Shown here: positions 24,868 to 34,057 of the stretch, in pieces
Layout: each line of letters opens with the position of its first letter
How positions within the stretch are numbered: the stretch's first letter is position 1
Assembly (NCBI RefSeq): GCF_014204515.1
Contig: NZ_JACHLI010000045.1
Location: 1 to 46,755, forward strand
Direction of reading: 5' to 3'
Length of the DNA stretch: 46,755 bases
DNA from: Pseudomonas nitroreducens
GTDB taxonomy: Bacteria; Pseudomonadota; Gammaproteobacteria; Pseudomonadales; Pseudomonadaceae
Notes under the pieces: generated by a model
What the model was told of the DNA's origin: nothing
The model's input: the letters and a program-made list of their open reading frames with translations, nothing else
The model's database searches: none
Made by a program: the position numbers and the translations under genes

Positions 24868-25195
24868 ACTCTCGCTCCGCGCCGCGGGCGCCGATCAGGC
24901 CTGGGGTTGCCTGCTCCGTAGTAGGGAAAACGCCGACGAGGAACGCCGCCACGGGATTGACCCCGGGCGACCTGGCGTTTCGATCGGCTAGTTATACCCG
25001 TTCTGGTTGGCAGTGGAGCTTGTGCAGACGTACGGCTTGCCGACCTGGCTTGACGCGCTGAAGGTCCGGCTGGACGACGGCAGTCGCGAATTTGCCACTG
25101 TCTCTCAACGCTCCTTCCTACGCCTCGCCCAGCCAAGGATTGGGAACTGCCGAGGTAGAGTGCTTTGCTGTTGTTTCCAACAAGGAGAGTCGACG
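24868..25195. other. Divergent intergenic region, no gene seen
   Basis: This 328-base gap separates the divergent transglycosylase and alanyl-tRNA editing genes, and must hold both promoters. I see no convincing hexamers, palindromes over 8 bp or short coding frame with a ribosome-binding site. Confidence 0.5.
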
Positions 25196-25927
25196 ATGAC
25201 CACCGACGCGTTGTTCCGCCGTGATGCCTACCTGCGCACTTGCGAGGCCTATATCCGCCAGATCAGCGAAACCGGCGTGCTGCTCGACCGCACGGTGTTC
25301 TACCCCCTGGGCGGCGGCCAGGCGGGCGACAGCGGCTGGCTGAGCCTGGCCGACGGCACCCGCCTGCGCATCGCCGACGCGCGCAAGGCGCCGTTCGAGG
25401 GGGCCGGCCCGGACGATGTGCTGCACCTGATCGCCGAGGAGCAGCGCGAGCTGCTCGCCGGCCTGCACCCGGGCCAGCCGGTGCAGGTGGAGATCGACTG
25501 GGAGCGCCGGCACCGGCACATGCGCCTGCACACCGCCTCGCACCTGATGTGCGCGATCCTGCCGTACCCGGTGGACGGCTGCAGCATCACCAGCGACTAC
25601 GCGCGGCTGGATTTCGTGACGACGGAGCCGCTGTCGCGGGAGGACATCGACGCGCGGCTGGCCGATTTCGTGGCGCAAGCGGCGGACGTGAGCATCACCA
25701 GCATCAGCGACGCGGAACTGGCCGCCAGTCCCGAACTGGTGCGCACCATGAGTGTGAAGCCGCCGATGGGCTTCGGCCAGGTGCGCCTGGTGCGTATCGA
25801 GGGCATCGACCTGCAGCCCTGCGGCGGTACCCATGTGGCCAATACCGCCGAGATCGGTGGCGTGCGGGTGTCGAAGATGGAGAAGAAGACCGCGCGCACG
25901 CGGCGGGTGGTACTGGCGCTGGATTGA
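25196..25927 (+). CDS. alaX: Alanyl-tRNA editing protein AlaX
   Basis: A 243-aa stand-alone editing domain related to the second half of AlaRS. It hydrolyses Ser (or Gly) misloaded on tRNA-Ala in the cytoplasm. The zinc site is complete: H112-TAS-H116 (LHTASHLM) and Cys209/His213 (PCGGTHVAN). A GGGQAGDSG loop precedes it, as in AlaX-M/L types. The ATG at 25196 has AAGGAG 8 bases upstream; an upstream frame from 25007 lacks similarity. It is a single gene. Confidence 0.9.
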   Translation: MTTDALFRRDAYLRTCEAYIRQISETGVLLDRTVFYPLGGGQAGDSGWLSLADGTRLRIADARKAPFEGAGPDDVLHLIAEEQRELLAGLHPGQPVQVEIDWERRHRHMRLHTASHLMCAILPYPVDGCSITSDYARLDFVTTEPLSREDIDARLADFVAQAADVSITSISDAELAASPELVRTMSVKPPMGFGQVRLVRIEGIDLQPCGGTHVANTAEIGGVRVSKMEKKTARTRRVVLALD

Positions 25928-26020
25928 CCAGACATTGTGTCCTGCGGACACATACCCTGAAGGATCCGGAGCAAAGACGAAGTCAGAGACAACGTAGGAT
26001 CAAGAACCGCAGCGCCGAAC

Positions 26021-26377
26021 TCAACCGAGAATGAAATACACCTTGCGCACCGGCGTGAGGTTCTCCCAGGTGCCCTTGAAGCCCGCTGCCACCACGAAGG
26101 AATCGCCCGGCCCGAAGGTCTTTGCCACGCCGTCGGCGTCGGTCAGGCGCACCGTGCCTTCGAGGATGTGGCACAGCTCGTCGTAATCGCACTCGCAGCG
26201 CTCCAGGTGCACGCCGGCTTCCCAGATGCCGGCGATGGCGCTTTTTTCCGGTGCCGCAAAATGCCGCCAGCTGCGGCTCTGGTAGGGCGCATCGACGATG
26301 GCCGGGTCGTCGATCACGCGCTCCTGCGGGGCGAGCTCGGGGTTGGCGAAGTCGATGACGTGGCGGGGCAGGGACAT
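26021..26377 (-). CDS. Cupin-domain protein
   Basis: A 118-aa single-domain cupin (cupin_3 type): ECDYDELCHILEGTVRLTD and GPGDSFVVAAGFKGTWE form the two cupin motifs. Members bind metal or small carboxylate ligands, and function is open. The ATG at 26377 has GGAG 6 bases upstream inside the preceding TGATGGAG overlap; the alternative ATG at 26389 overlaps the oxidase stop by one base. Either way it is coupled to the FAD oxidase gene, and this pairing is common in amine-catabolic loci. Confidence 0.8.
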   Translation of the reverse strand: MSLPRHVIDFANPELAPQERVIDDPAIVDAPYQSRSWRHFAAPEKSAIAGIWEAGVHLERCECDYDELCHILEGTVRLTDADGVAKTFGPGDSFVVAAGFKGTWENLTPVRKVYFILG

Positions 26378-26388
26378 GAAGTTCTCCA

Positions 26389-27774
26389 TCAGGAATCGAA
26401 ACCGATGCCGAAGGCATCGAAGGTCTTGAGCAGCAGGTCGCGGCGGCCGGTGCGGTCTTCCCTGGCCAGCGAGCGCTGGGCCAGGCGCACGCCGAGGTAG
26501 CGCAGCGGCTCGGGCGGGAACGGGAAGGGCTTCTGCGAGGTCATGCGCAGTTGGGTACGTTCGGTGCGTTCGCCGCCCAGCTGGTCGAGCATGTTCAGCG
26601 CGGCGAAGCGGCTGGCCGCCACACCCTGGCCGGTGAAGCCCAGCGCATAGGCGACGCGTCCGCCGAGCACGCAACCAGTGAACAGCGTGGTGCGCGCGGA
26701 GGTGTCGATGATGCCGCCCCAGGCGTGGCTGAACTGCACCGGGCCGAGCTGCGGGAAGGCTTCGCAGAACTGTTCGGCCAGGCGCTGGAAGCTTTCCGGG
26801 CGTTGGGTCAGGGCCTCGGTGCGGCGGCTGCCGAAGTGGTAGATGGCGTCGAAGCCGGCCCAGAGGATGCGGTTGTCGGCGGTCTTGCGCAGGTAGTGGA
26901 ACTGGTTGCCGGCATCGGCGATGCCGTAGCGCTCGACCCAGCCGATGGCGCGCAGCTGGTCGTCGGTCAGCGGCTGGGTGACCAGCGAGTAGTCGTACAC
27001 CGGGATCACGCTGGAGTTCAGGTGGCCGAGCAGCGGCGGCGCGATATTGGTCGCCAGGGCGATCTGCCCGGCCTCCAGCTCGCCGCGGTCGCAGCGCAGC
27101 AGCAGGCGGTCGCCACGCTGGTGCAGCTCGTGCACCGGGGTGTTCTCGAAGACTTCGACGCCCTGTTCCAGGCAGACGCGGCGCAGTTCGGCAGCCATCT
27201 TCGCCGGGTTGAGCAGCGCGTAATTGGGTTCGAATACACCGGCCCGGTACTGCGGCGAGTCGAGTTTCTCTGACAGTTCTGCGCCTTCCAGCCACTGGCA
27301 GTCGATGCCGAAACGCTGGTAGTTGTGCTGCATGGCACGCAGGCCATCGGCTTGCCAGGGCTGGGCGGCGACGCTGAGCTTGCCGCGCCGTTCGAATTCC
27401 ACATGCATGTTGAAGCGCTTGAGGTCTGCCTCGAATTCGTTGAGGTTCTGACGGCCCAGGCGTACCAGGGTTTCGGCTTCTTCCGGCCAGCGGCGCAGGG
27501 CATTGCCTACGCCGTGGGAAATGCTCGGCGCGCAGAAGCCGCCATTGCGCCCGCTCGCCTCGCCACCACAGCGACGTGCCTCGACCACCGCGATGCTCGC
27601 TCCGGGCCAGCGCAGACGGGCGTGCAGGGCGGTCCAGAGGCCGGTGAAGCCACCGCCGACCACCACCAGATCGAAGCGCCGATCGGCCTCCAGCGCCGGG
27701 GCGGCGGGAGTGGGATCGAGGGTATCGAGCCAGAAGGGTCTGGGTGTGGCGTGCGCAAGTGGGGCGGATGTCAT
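26389..27774 (-). CDS. FAD-dependent amine oxidase, PuuB/PauB-like
   Basis: A 461-aa flavoprotein of the DAO family. It has an N-terminal dinucleotide motif LVVVGGGFTGLWTA (G40-G45), EASGRNGGFC after the second strand, and a C-terminal FAD-closing segment YALGFTGQGVAASRFAA. The nearest known group is gamma-glutamylputrescine oxidase (PuuB, Pseudomonas PauB), which oxidises a primary amine to an aldehyde with H2O2. Its ATG at 27774 has GGAG 7 bases upstream. An ALDH gene nearby on the other strand could take the aldehyde onward. Confidence 0.85.
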   Translation of the reverse strand: MTSAPLAHATPRPFWLDTLDPTPAAPALEADRRFDLVVVGGGFTGLWTALHARLRWPGASIAVVEARRCGGEASGRNGGFCAPSISHGVGNALRRWPEEAETLVRLGRQNLNEFEADLKRFNMHVEFERRGKLSVAAQPWQADGLRAMQHNYQRFGIDCQWLEGAELSEKLDSPQYRAGVFEPNYALLNPAKMAAELRRVCLEQGVEVFENTPVHELHQRGDRLLLRCDRGELEAGQIALATNIAPPLLGHLNSSVIPVYDYSLVTQPLTDDQLRAIGWVERYGIADAGNQFHYLRKTADNRILWAGFDAIYHFGSRRTEALTQRPESFQRLAEQFCEAFPQLGPVQFSHAWGGIIDTSARTTLFTGCVLGGRVAYALGFTGQGVAASRFAALNMLDQLGGERTERTQLRMTSQKPFPFPPEPLRYLGVRLAQRSLAREDRTGRRDLLLKTFDAFGIGFDS

Positions 27775-27927
27775 CGGAAAACTCCGGCAGAATGTCGGAA
27801 GAAAAAAGCGGTCTTCGGGCCGCGTTCGGGTTTTGTAATCGCTTCCGGGAGCCAGGCATACGCTCCGGCGCTTTTTGCGGGCACGCCCGGAGCACACAGA
27901 GCCGGCCAAGACCGGCGAGGGAAGACA

Positions 27928-28755
27928 ATGAGCGAAGAACAGGGCTGGAGTGCCACGCTGGAAGGCACGACCTACCAGCCCGACCCGGCCAGCGCCGACA
28001 CCCATGCCGTGGTCATGCGTTACCACCAGGCCTGGCGGCGGCATGACATCGAGGCGCTGATGGCGCTGTTCGATCCGCAGGTGGAGTACAACGATTTCTT
28101 CCAGGGGCGTCGGATCGCGCCGAGCGAACTGCGTGAATACCTGCAGACCAGCATGCCGGCGGCAGGGGACGAATCGCAGGTCTACACCGATCGTTTGCGG
28201 GTAGATGGCGACACCGCCTTCCTGCAGTACCAGGTGACCCTGCGCGGTACCCAGGGGCTGGTGTCCTTCCGGACAACAGAGGCCTACACCGTGCGCGCCG
28301 GGCGGATCGTCCGGGTCAACGAACATGCCGCCTTGGTCGGTCAGCCGCCAAAGCCTGCCGGCGAGCCGCAGCCGCGCATGGCCGACAGCCGCCTGGGGCT
28401 CTCCGCGCGGCAACTGAGCCAGCTGGGCGGCGACATCCAGCAGTACTTCCAGCAGTCGCGGCCGTTTCTCAATCCGGACCTGGACATGCCCCAGGTCGCA
28501 GCGGCCACCGGCTACACGCGCAACCAGATTTCCTACTTCCTCAACCAGGTGCTCGGCCTGAGCTTCTACCAGTACCTGAACCAGCTCCGCCTGCGCCACC
28601 TGCTCGGCCAGCTCGACGGCGCCACCAGCGTCACGCGCATCGATGAGCTGGCGCGGGCGGCGGGGTTCCGCTCGCTGTCGACCTTCTACCGCTGTTTCCG
28701 CGAGGAGACGGGGCTGTCGCCCAAGGCTTATCTGGAACAGCGGGCTACGCAATAG
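27928..28755 (+). CDS. SnoaL-like domain fused to AraC-type DNA-binding domain
   Basis: A 275-aa regulator with an uncommon layout. Residues about 25-125 form a SnoaL/NTF2-like domain (VVMRYHQAWRRHDIEALMALFDPQVEYNDFF; EAYTVRAGRIVRVNEH). Residues about 170-272 form an AraC double helix-turn-helix (MPQVAAATGYTRNQISYFLNQVLG; IDELARAAGFRSLSTFYRCFREETGLSPKAYLE). The SnoaL pocket presumably senses a small ligand in place of the usual AraC cupin. It is divergent from the FAD oxidase, its likely target. Confidence 0.85.
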   Translation: MSEEQGWSATLEGTTYQPDPASADTHAVVMRYHQAWRRHDIEALMALFDPQVEYNDFFQGRRIAPSELREYLQTSMPAAGDESQVYTDRLRVDGDTAFLQYQVTLRGTQGLVSFRTTEAYTVRAGRIVRVNEHAALVGQPPKPAGEPQPRMADSRLGLSARQLSQLGGDIQQYFQQSRPFLNPDLDMPQVAAATGYTRNQISYFLNQVLGLSFYQYLNQLRLRHLLGQLDGATSVTRIDELARAAGFRSLSTFYRCFREETGLSPKAYLEQRATQ

Positions 28756-28820
28756 CGCAGGGTGCGGGCTCTATTTATTCTGCTCAGGCCGGCAATGGCT
28801 TACCGATCAAGGATGATGCA

Positions 28821-29198
28821 ATGAACCTGTTGAAATGGACGATCTGCCTGATCATGGTCGTAGCGTTCGCCAAGATGTACAGCATGGAGTCCAAAAGCCG
28901 AAACGGGCCCAGGGCCGAGGCAGTGGTGGAGAGCACCGAGGTGGTGAAGGAGCTGGCGCCGCGCAATAGTTCTCCGAGAGTGCGATACACGGTCTACGCG
29001 CACTACGTTTATGAGGTCGGTGGCAGGGAGTATCGCTCCCGCTATGTGGTCGCAATCACGGCGAGCGAGCCGCGGGCCAACCGGGAAGCGGCAGAGTTCC
29101 CCACCGGCCGGCCGATCACTGTCGGCTACAACCCGAAGAAGCCGGCTTATTCGGTCATCGTCGAGCCGGAAATTCCACGCTTCCATCTGGTTCATTGA
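28821..29198 (+). CDS. DUF3592-like membrane-anchored protein
   Basis: A 125-aa protein with one N-terminal helix (LLKWTICLIMVVAFAKMYSM) and a beta-rich domain with YEVGGREYRSRYVV and PTGRPITVGYNPKKPAYSVI, the usual DUF3592 pattern. Function is unknown. AAGGATG precedes the ATG. It stands between the SnoaL-AraC regulator and the aldehyde dehydrogenase with separate spacing, so co-transcription is uncertain. Confidence 0.75.
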   Translation: MNLLKWTICLIMVVAFAKMYSMESKSRNGPRAEAVVESTEVVKELAPRNSSPRVRYTVYAHYVYEVGGREYRSRYVVAITASEPRANREAAEFPTGRPITVGYNPKKPAYSVIVEPEIPRFHLVH

Positions 29199-29333
29199 GG
29201 TCGAGCTGCCTATTGTCCGCAGCGCTGGCGACCTCCGCGCGTGCCCGCATGCAGAGCGTGCGCGTTATCAATCTCGCACGCATTTCCCTATGCTCGACCG
29301 ACAACTATTCCAACCCGCTCAGGAGACCTTCCC

Positions 29334-30806
29334 ATGCGCGACCAGCTCTACATCGATGGCCAGTGGCAGGCCCCCGCGCAAGGCGGCCGCTTCGAGGTCT
29401 ACGAACCGTCCAGCGAAGCGGTACTGACCGAAGTCGCTGCCGCTACCGGTGAAGACATTGACCGCGCCGTGCAGTCCGCGCGCCGGGCCTTCGACGAGGG
29501 CGAATGGGGTCGCAGCACGGGCAAGGAGCGCGCTGGCTACCTGCGCGCCATCGCCGACAACCTGCGCGGCCGCCGCGAGGACCTGGCGCGCCTGGAAGTG
29601 CAGGACAACGGCAAGCCGCTGCCCGAAGCGCAGTGGGATATCGACGACGCCATCGGCTGCTTCGACTACTACGCCGAGCTGGCCGACGGGCTGAATGACC
29701 AGGGTGAAGTGGTGGCGCTGCCCGACGAGCGTTTCACCTGCCGCGTACTGCGCGAACCGGTCGGCGTGGCCGGGCAGATCATCCCGTGGAACTACCCATT
29801 GCTGATGGCCTCGTGGAAGGTCGCTCCGGCGCTGGCCGCGGGTTGCACCGCGGTGCTCAAGCCGTCCGAACTGACCCCGCTGACGGCCCTGGAACTGGCC
29901 GCCGCCGCCGATGCCGTGGGCCTGCCCAAGGGCGTGCTCAACGTGGTCACCGGCCTGGGCCGCGACGCCGGTTCGCCGCTTTCGGCGCATCCGGGCGTGG
30001 ACAAGCTGGCCTTCACCGGTAGCGTGCCGACCGGGCGCGCGATCATGCAGGCGGCCGCCCAGGACATCAAGAACGTCAGCCTGGAGCTGGGCGGTAAGTC
30101 GGCGTTCATCGTCTTCGATGATGCGGATGTCGAGGCGGCGGTGGAGTGGATCCTCTTCGGCATCTTCTGGAACCAGGGCCAGGTGTGCAGCGCCACCTCG
30201 CGCCTGCTGGTGCAGGACGGCCTGCACGATCGGCTGATCGAGCGCCTGGTGGAGGAAACCCGCCGCATCACCATCGGCAATGGCCTTGAGCCGGGCGTGC
30301 TGCTCGGCCCGCTGGTCAGTGCCGGGCAACACGCCAAGGTGCTGCAGGCCATCGAGGCCGGCGTGCGTGACGGTGCGAAGCTGGCCACTGGCGGCAAGCG
30401 CCCGGCCCATCGCGACAAGGGTTGGTTCGTCGAGCCGACGGTGTTCATCGACGCGCCGTTGGAGAGCGCCGTGTGGCGCGAGGAAATCTTCGGCCCGGTG
30501 CTCGCCGTGCGCCGCTTCAAGGACGAAGCCGAGGCGCTGCGCCTGGCCAACGACAGCCAGTTCGGCCTGGCGGCGGCGGTGATGTCCGCCGACCCGGCAC
30601 GCTGCCAGCGGGTGAGCCGTGGCCTGCGCGCCGGCATCGTCTGGGTCAACTGCTCGCAACCGACCTTCACCCAGGCGCCCTGGGGCGGCTACAAGCAGAG
30701 CGGCATCGGCCGCGAGCTGGGCGTGTGGGGTCTGGACAACTACCTGGAGACCAAGCAGGTCACCGAGTACCTCAGCGATCAGCCGTGGGGTTGGTACATC
30801 AAGTAA
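29334..30806 (+). CDS. Aldehyde dehydrogenase, ALDH10/aminoaldehyde type
   Basis: A 490-aa NAD(P)-dependent dehydrogenase with catalytic Cys285 (QGQVCSATS), general base Glu251 (SLELGGKS) and Asn153 (PWNYPL). The segments SATSRLLV, WVNCSQPTFTQAPWGGYK and the tail ending PWGWYIK are those of plant betaine/aminoaldehyde dehydrogenases (ALDH10), not of Pseudomonas BetB. It probably oxidises omega-aminoaldehydes from the neighbouring amine oxidase to amino acids. AGGAG lies 8 bases before the ATG at 29334. Confidence 0.9.
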   Translation: MRDQLYIDGQWQAPAQGGRFEVYEPSSEAVLTEVAAATGEDIDRAVQSARRAFDEGEWGRSTGKERAGYLRAIADNLRGRREDLARLEVQDNGKPLPEAQWDIDDAIGCFDYYAELADGLNDQGEVVALPDERFTCRVLREPVGVAGQIIPWNYPLLMASWKVAPALAAGCTAVLKPSELTPLTALELAAAADAVGLPKGVLNVVTGLGRDAGSPLSAHPGVDKLAFTGSVPTGRAIMQAAAQDIKNVSLELGGKSAFIVFDDADVEAAVEWILFGIFWNQGQVCSATSRLLVQDGLHDRLIERLVEETRRITIGNGLEPGVLLGPLVSAGQHAKVLQAIEAGVRDGAKLATGGKRPAHRDKGWFVEPTVFIDAPLESAVWREEIFGPVLAVRRFKDEAEALRLANDSQFGLAAAVMSADPARCQRVSRGLRAGIVWVNCSQPTFTQAPWGGYKQSGIGRELGVWGLDNYLETKQVTEYLSDQPWGWYIK

Positions 30807-30830
30807 GGCAAGCCCGGTGAGGTGATGAAG

Positions 30831-30977
30831 CGGCGGATAACCTGTTCCAGGTTATTCGCCCTACGGTACTGATCTGTTGGCTAGCGCAGGTGGGCGAATC
30901 CATCGCGGACGGAGTCCGCTCCTGCGGGGGAATGCCTCAGCCATCCGGCTTGCGTAGGAGCGGACTCCGTCCGCGAT
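30831..30977. repeat. Intergenic palindromic repeats
   Basis: A half-copy of the GCGGATAACCTGTTCC... element lies at 30831-30865. It is followed by facing copies of the GGAGCGGACTCCGTCCGCGA element at 30902-30925 (inverted) and 30954-30977 (direct), able to form a stem of about 24 bp. They separate convergent aldehyde dehydrogenase and permease genes. Confidence 0.8.
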
Positions 30978-31015
30978 CGGCCCGCTGCCGCACCCTCGTC
31001 AGGCTTGTCTGCGGC

Positions 31016-32350
31016 TCACACGCTCAGCGCCACACGCCCCTTGCCGCGCAGGTAAAGCCCGTAGAGCACGCCGATCACCAGCCACGCGCTGCCCAGGGCC
31101 AGCGCGTGCACATCCATCCCGCAGAGCACCGTCAGCACCACCGCGATACCCACGATGGGCACCAGCCAATGGGCGAACCAGCGCCGGCTGCGGCCCTGGA
31201 TACCGAACTTGACCAGCACCGACAGGTGCAGCAGGACGAAGGCGGTCAGGGCGCCGAAGTTGACGAAGGACGCGAGAGTGTCGATGCGTTCGCACATCGC
31301 CAGGGCGATGCCCAGCGACAGCAGCGTCGACAGCACCAGCGCCACGTGCGGCGTGCCGTGTCTGCGGTGCAGGCGGGCGAACAGCGCCGGCAGCTGGCGG
31401 TCGCGGCTCATGGCGAAGAGCACGCGGGACACGCCGACCTGCATCGGCAGGGCGTTGGTCAGGCCGACCATCACCGCGATCACCCACGCCAGCAGCAGGG
31501 CAAGCCAGGGGCCGACCTGGGTCGAGGTCAGTTCGTAGATGGCCGCCGAGGCGTCCTTGATAGTCACGCCCGGCATCAGGTTGCCCAGTACCCAGGTGGT
31601 TACCACGAACAGCGTGGCGCAGATGAGCAGCACCAGCAGGATGGCACGGCCGACCAGGCGGCGGTCGTTGTCCTTCACTTCCTCGGCGAGGGTGGAAATG
31701 GCGTCGAAGCCGAGGAACGACAGCACGCAGATCGAGGTGGCGGTAAACACCTTGCCGAGATCGAAACTGGCGCTGTCGAAGAAGGGCGCGGCGCTCAGCG
31801 TGCCCGCGCCCTTGCCCTGGGACAGGGCGAACAGCGCCAACCCAAGCAGGCCGAACATCACGGTGAACTGCAGCACTACCGAGACCATGCTGACCCGCGT
31901 GGTGACGGCAACGCCGAACCAGTTGATGCCCAGCGACAGCGCCACCAGCAGCACCAGGCACAGCGCGCGGTCCAGGCCGGGAACGAGAATCTGCAGGCCC
32001 ACCGACATGATCAGGAACACCAGCGCCGGGATCAGCAGGTAGTCCAGCAGGATCAGCCAGCCGGCGACGAAGCCCGGCAGCTCGCCCAGGCTGTACCGCG
32101 CGAAGCCATACACCGAGCCTGCGCTCTGCACCTGGGCTGACAGCGTGGCGTAGCTCTGCGCGGTGAAGTACATGCAGATCGCGCCCAGCAGGTAGGCCAG
32201 CGCGATCAGCCCGCCGGAGGCATCCCAGACGAAACCGAAGGTGGTGAGCGGCGCCATCGGCGCGATGTAGGCCATGCCATAGGCCACCAGGTCTTTCAGG
32301 TCGAGCGTGCGCTTGAGCTGCGCGCCATCGTGGGGAACTGCAACGCCCAT
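31016..32350 (-). CDS. APC-family amino acid/amine permease
   Basis: A 444-aa inner-membrane transporter with about twelve helices and APC signatures (DLVAYGMAYIAPMAPLTTFGFV near the start; SFLGFDAISTLAEEVKDNDRRL in the middle). Related Pseudomonas permeases carry amino acids or polyamines (PuuP-like). It follows the YtcJ-like amidohydrolase on the same strand with a 69-base gap, so they may be co-expressed: import of an amide or amino acid and its hydrolysis. Confidence 0.87.
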   Translation of the reverse strand: MGVAVPHDGAQLKRTLDLKDLVAYGMAYIAPMAPLTTFGFVWDASGGLIALAYLLGAICMYFTAQSYATLSAQVQSAGSVYGFARYSLGELPGFVAGWLILLDYLLIPALVFLIMSVGLQILVPGLDRALCLVLLVALSLGINWFGVAVTTRVSMVSVVLQFTVMFGLLGLALFALSQGKGAGTLSAAPFFDSASFDLGKVFTATSICVLSFLGFDAISTLAEEVKDNDRRLVGRAILLVLLICATLFVVTTWVLGNLMPGVTIKDASAAIYELTSTQVGPWLALLLAWVIAVMVGLTNALPMQVGVSRVLFAMSRDRQLPALFARLHRRHGTPHVALVLSTLLSLGIALAMCERIDTLASFVNFGALTAFVLLHLSVLVKFGIQGRSRRWFAHWLVPIVGIAVVLTVLCGMDVHALALGSAWLVIGVLYGLYLRGKGRVALSV

Positions 32351-32419
32351 GAGCGAACTCCGTTGTTCTTGTTATCGGGATGCGGGATGGAATGGCCCGC
32401 GGTCGCGCGGGCCGGGTAA

Positions 32420-34057
32420 TCAACCGGTGAAGCTGGGGTCGCGGTGCACTTCGCGGCCTTCCAGCAATGTCAGCAGTACCTGCGTCTGGCCTATCTCGTA
32501 GGGCGAGATGGCGTAGAGGTCGCGGTCGAGCAGGATCAGGTCGGCGTACTTGCCCGGTTCCAGGCTGCCGGTGCAGTCGTCGCGCCAGGCGGCGTGGGCG
32601 GCGTTTACGGTGTAGCCGCGAATCGCGTCGTCGATGCCGATGCGGTGCTGGGCGGTCTGCACCGGGCTGCCTGAGCCCAGCGCCGGGTTCTGCCGGGTGA
32701 GGGCGCACTGGATGATCTGGAACGGGTCGTAGCCGGTCACGCCCCAGTCGCTGCTGAGCATGCAGGTCGCGCCCTGGCGGACGAACTCGCCCAGCGGGTA
32801 GATGTATTGGCTGCGCTCGGGGCCGATCATGGCCTCGACGATGGCATCGGCCTCGGGGTTGGGTTGCGCCCAGAGCGTCTGATAGTTGGCCAGCACGCCG
32901 AGCTGCCTGAAACGCGGGATATCCGTCGGATCGACCACCTGCAGGTGCGCCAGCTGGTGGCGCGAATCCCACTGGCCATTGCGTTGACGGGCGATCTCCA
33001 GGCCGTCCAGCGCGGCACGCACGGCGCCATCGCCAATGCTGTGCACGTGGATCTGGAAGCCCTCGCGGTCGAACGCGCTGAAGAACTCGTCGATCTGCTC
33101 CTGGCTGAACATCAGCTCGGCGTTGCCACCGGTGTCGCTGCGCGGTGCGGCGAGCACCGCCGTGCCGTTCTCCAGTACGCCGTCGAGGAAGAACTTCGCC
33201 GAATGCAGGCGCACGCGCTCGCTGGCATAGGTGGCGCGCAGGTCCTTGAGCTCGGCCATCTGCTCGTCCAGCGGCTTGTGCGCGAAGATCTTCGAGGTGG
33301 CGCAGACACGCAGGGTGAGCTCGTCGCGCTCGAAGGAAGTCTGGTAGTTCTTCAGGTAGTTGCGCGCGGCCATGGCATCCAGCACGCCGGTGATGCCGCG
33401 GGCGTTGAAGGCCTTGCTGTAGTGCGCCATGGCCCGCAGGTAGTCGTCCTCGGTATAGCCGGGAGCGATGCGGTTCATCGCCCAGATGGCGTCTTCCACC
33501 AGCCAGCCCTTCGGGGTGCCGTCGGCCAGGCGCAGGTATTCGCCGTTGTCCGGTTCTGCGCTGCCGGGCCTGACGCCGGCCAGTTCGAAGGCGGCGCTGT
33601 TGGCCCAGCCGTTGTGGTAGTCGCTGGCGAACATCAGTGCCGGGCGGCCGTCGGTGACGCTGTCGAGCAACTCCCTGGTGAGCTGCTCGGGGCTGAAGCG
33701 CGCGGAGGAGAAACCGACACCGCGAATCCAGGGCTTTTCCGGGTGCGCCTGGGCGAAGGCGCGAATGGTCTCCAGCAGCTCGTCGAGGGTGGTGGCGTCG
33801 TACAGCGAGGCGTTGTGGTAGAGGTCGGCGGCACTGAGCTGGAAGTGCACGTGGGTGTCCTGCAGGCCTGGCAGCATCAGGCGCCCGCCGGCATCGATGC
33901 GGCGCGTGGCAGCATCGGCCAGCGCTTCGATGCGGGCATTGCTGTCGACCGCCATGATGCGCCCGGCGCGGATGGCGATGGCCTCGGCGCGCGGACGGCG
34001 GGCGTCCTGGGTGCGGATGTCGGCGTGGGTGATGATCAGCTCGGCGGTGGTGGACAT
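32420..34057 (-). CDS. Amidohydrolase, YtcJ-like, cytoplasmic
   Basis: A 545-aa metal-dependent amidohydrolase of the YtcJ/NfdA group. Visible metal ligands: QDTHVHF near residue 70, Lys-region KFFLDGVLENGT, HVHSIGD, AHLQVVDP and the final Asp in SSDWGV. The last region (GSLEPGKYADLILLDRDL) is the rebuilt composite domain. There is no signal peptide, unlike the homologue at 36654. The ATG at 34057 has GGAG 5 bases upstream. A LysR gene is divergent. Substrates in this group are N-substituted formamides, amides or cyclic imides; the true one is unknown. Confidence 0.88.
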   Translation of the reverse strand: MSTTAELIITHADIRTQDARRPRAEAIAIRAGRIMAVDSNARIEALADAATRRIDAGGRLMLPGLQDTHVHFQLSAADLYHNASLYDATTLDELLETIRAFAQAHPEKPWIRGVGFSSARFSPEQLTRELLDSVTDGRPALMFASDYHNGWANSAAFELAGVRPGSAEPDNGEYLRLADGTPKGWLVEDAIWAMNRIAPGYTEDDYLRAMAHYSKAFNARGITGVLDAMAARNYLKNYQTSFERDELTLRVCATSKIFAHKPLDEQMAELKDLRATYASERVRLHSAKFFLDGVLENGTAVLAAPRSDTGGNAELMFSQEQIDEFFSAFDREGFQIHVHSIGDGAVRAALDGLEIARQRNGQWDSRHQLAHLQVVDPTDIPRFRQLGVLANYQTLWAQPNPEADAIVEAMIGPERSQYIYPLGEFVRQGATCMLSSDWGVTGYDPFQIIQCALTRQNPALGSGSPVQTAQHRIGIDDAIRGYTVNAAHAAWRDDCTGSLEPGKYADLILLDRDLYAISPYEIGQTQVLLTLLEGREVHRDPSFTG

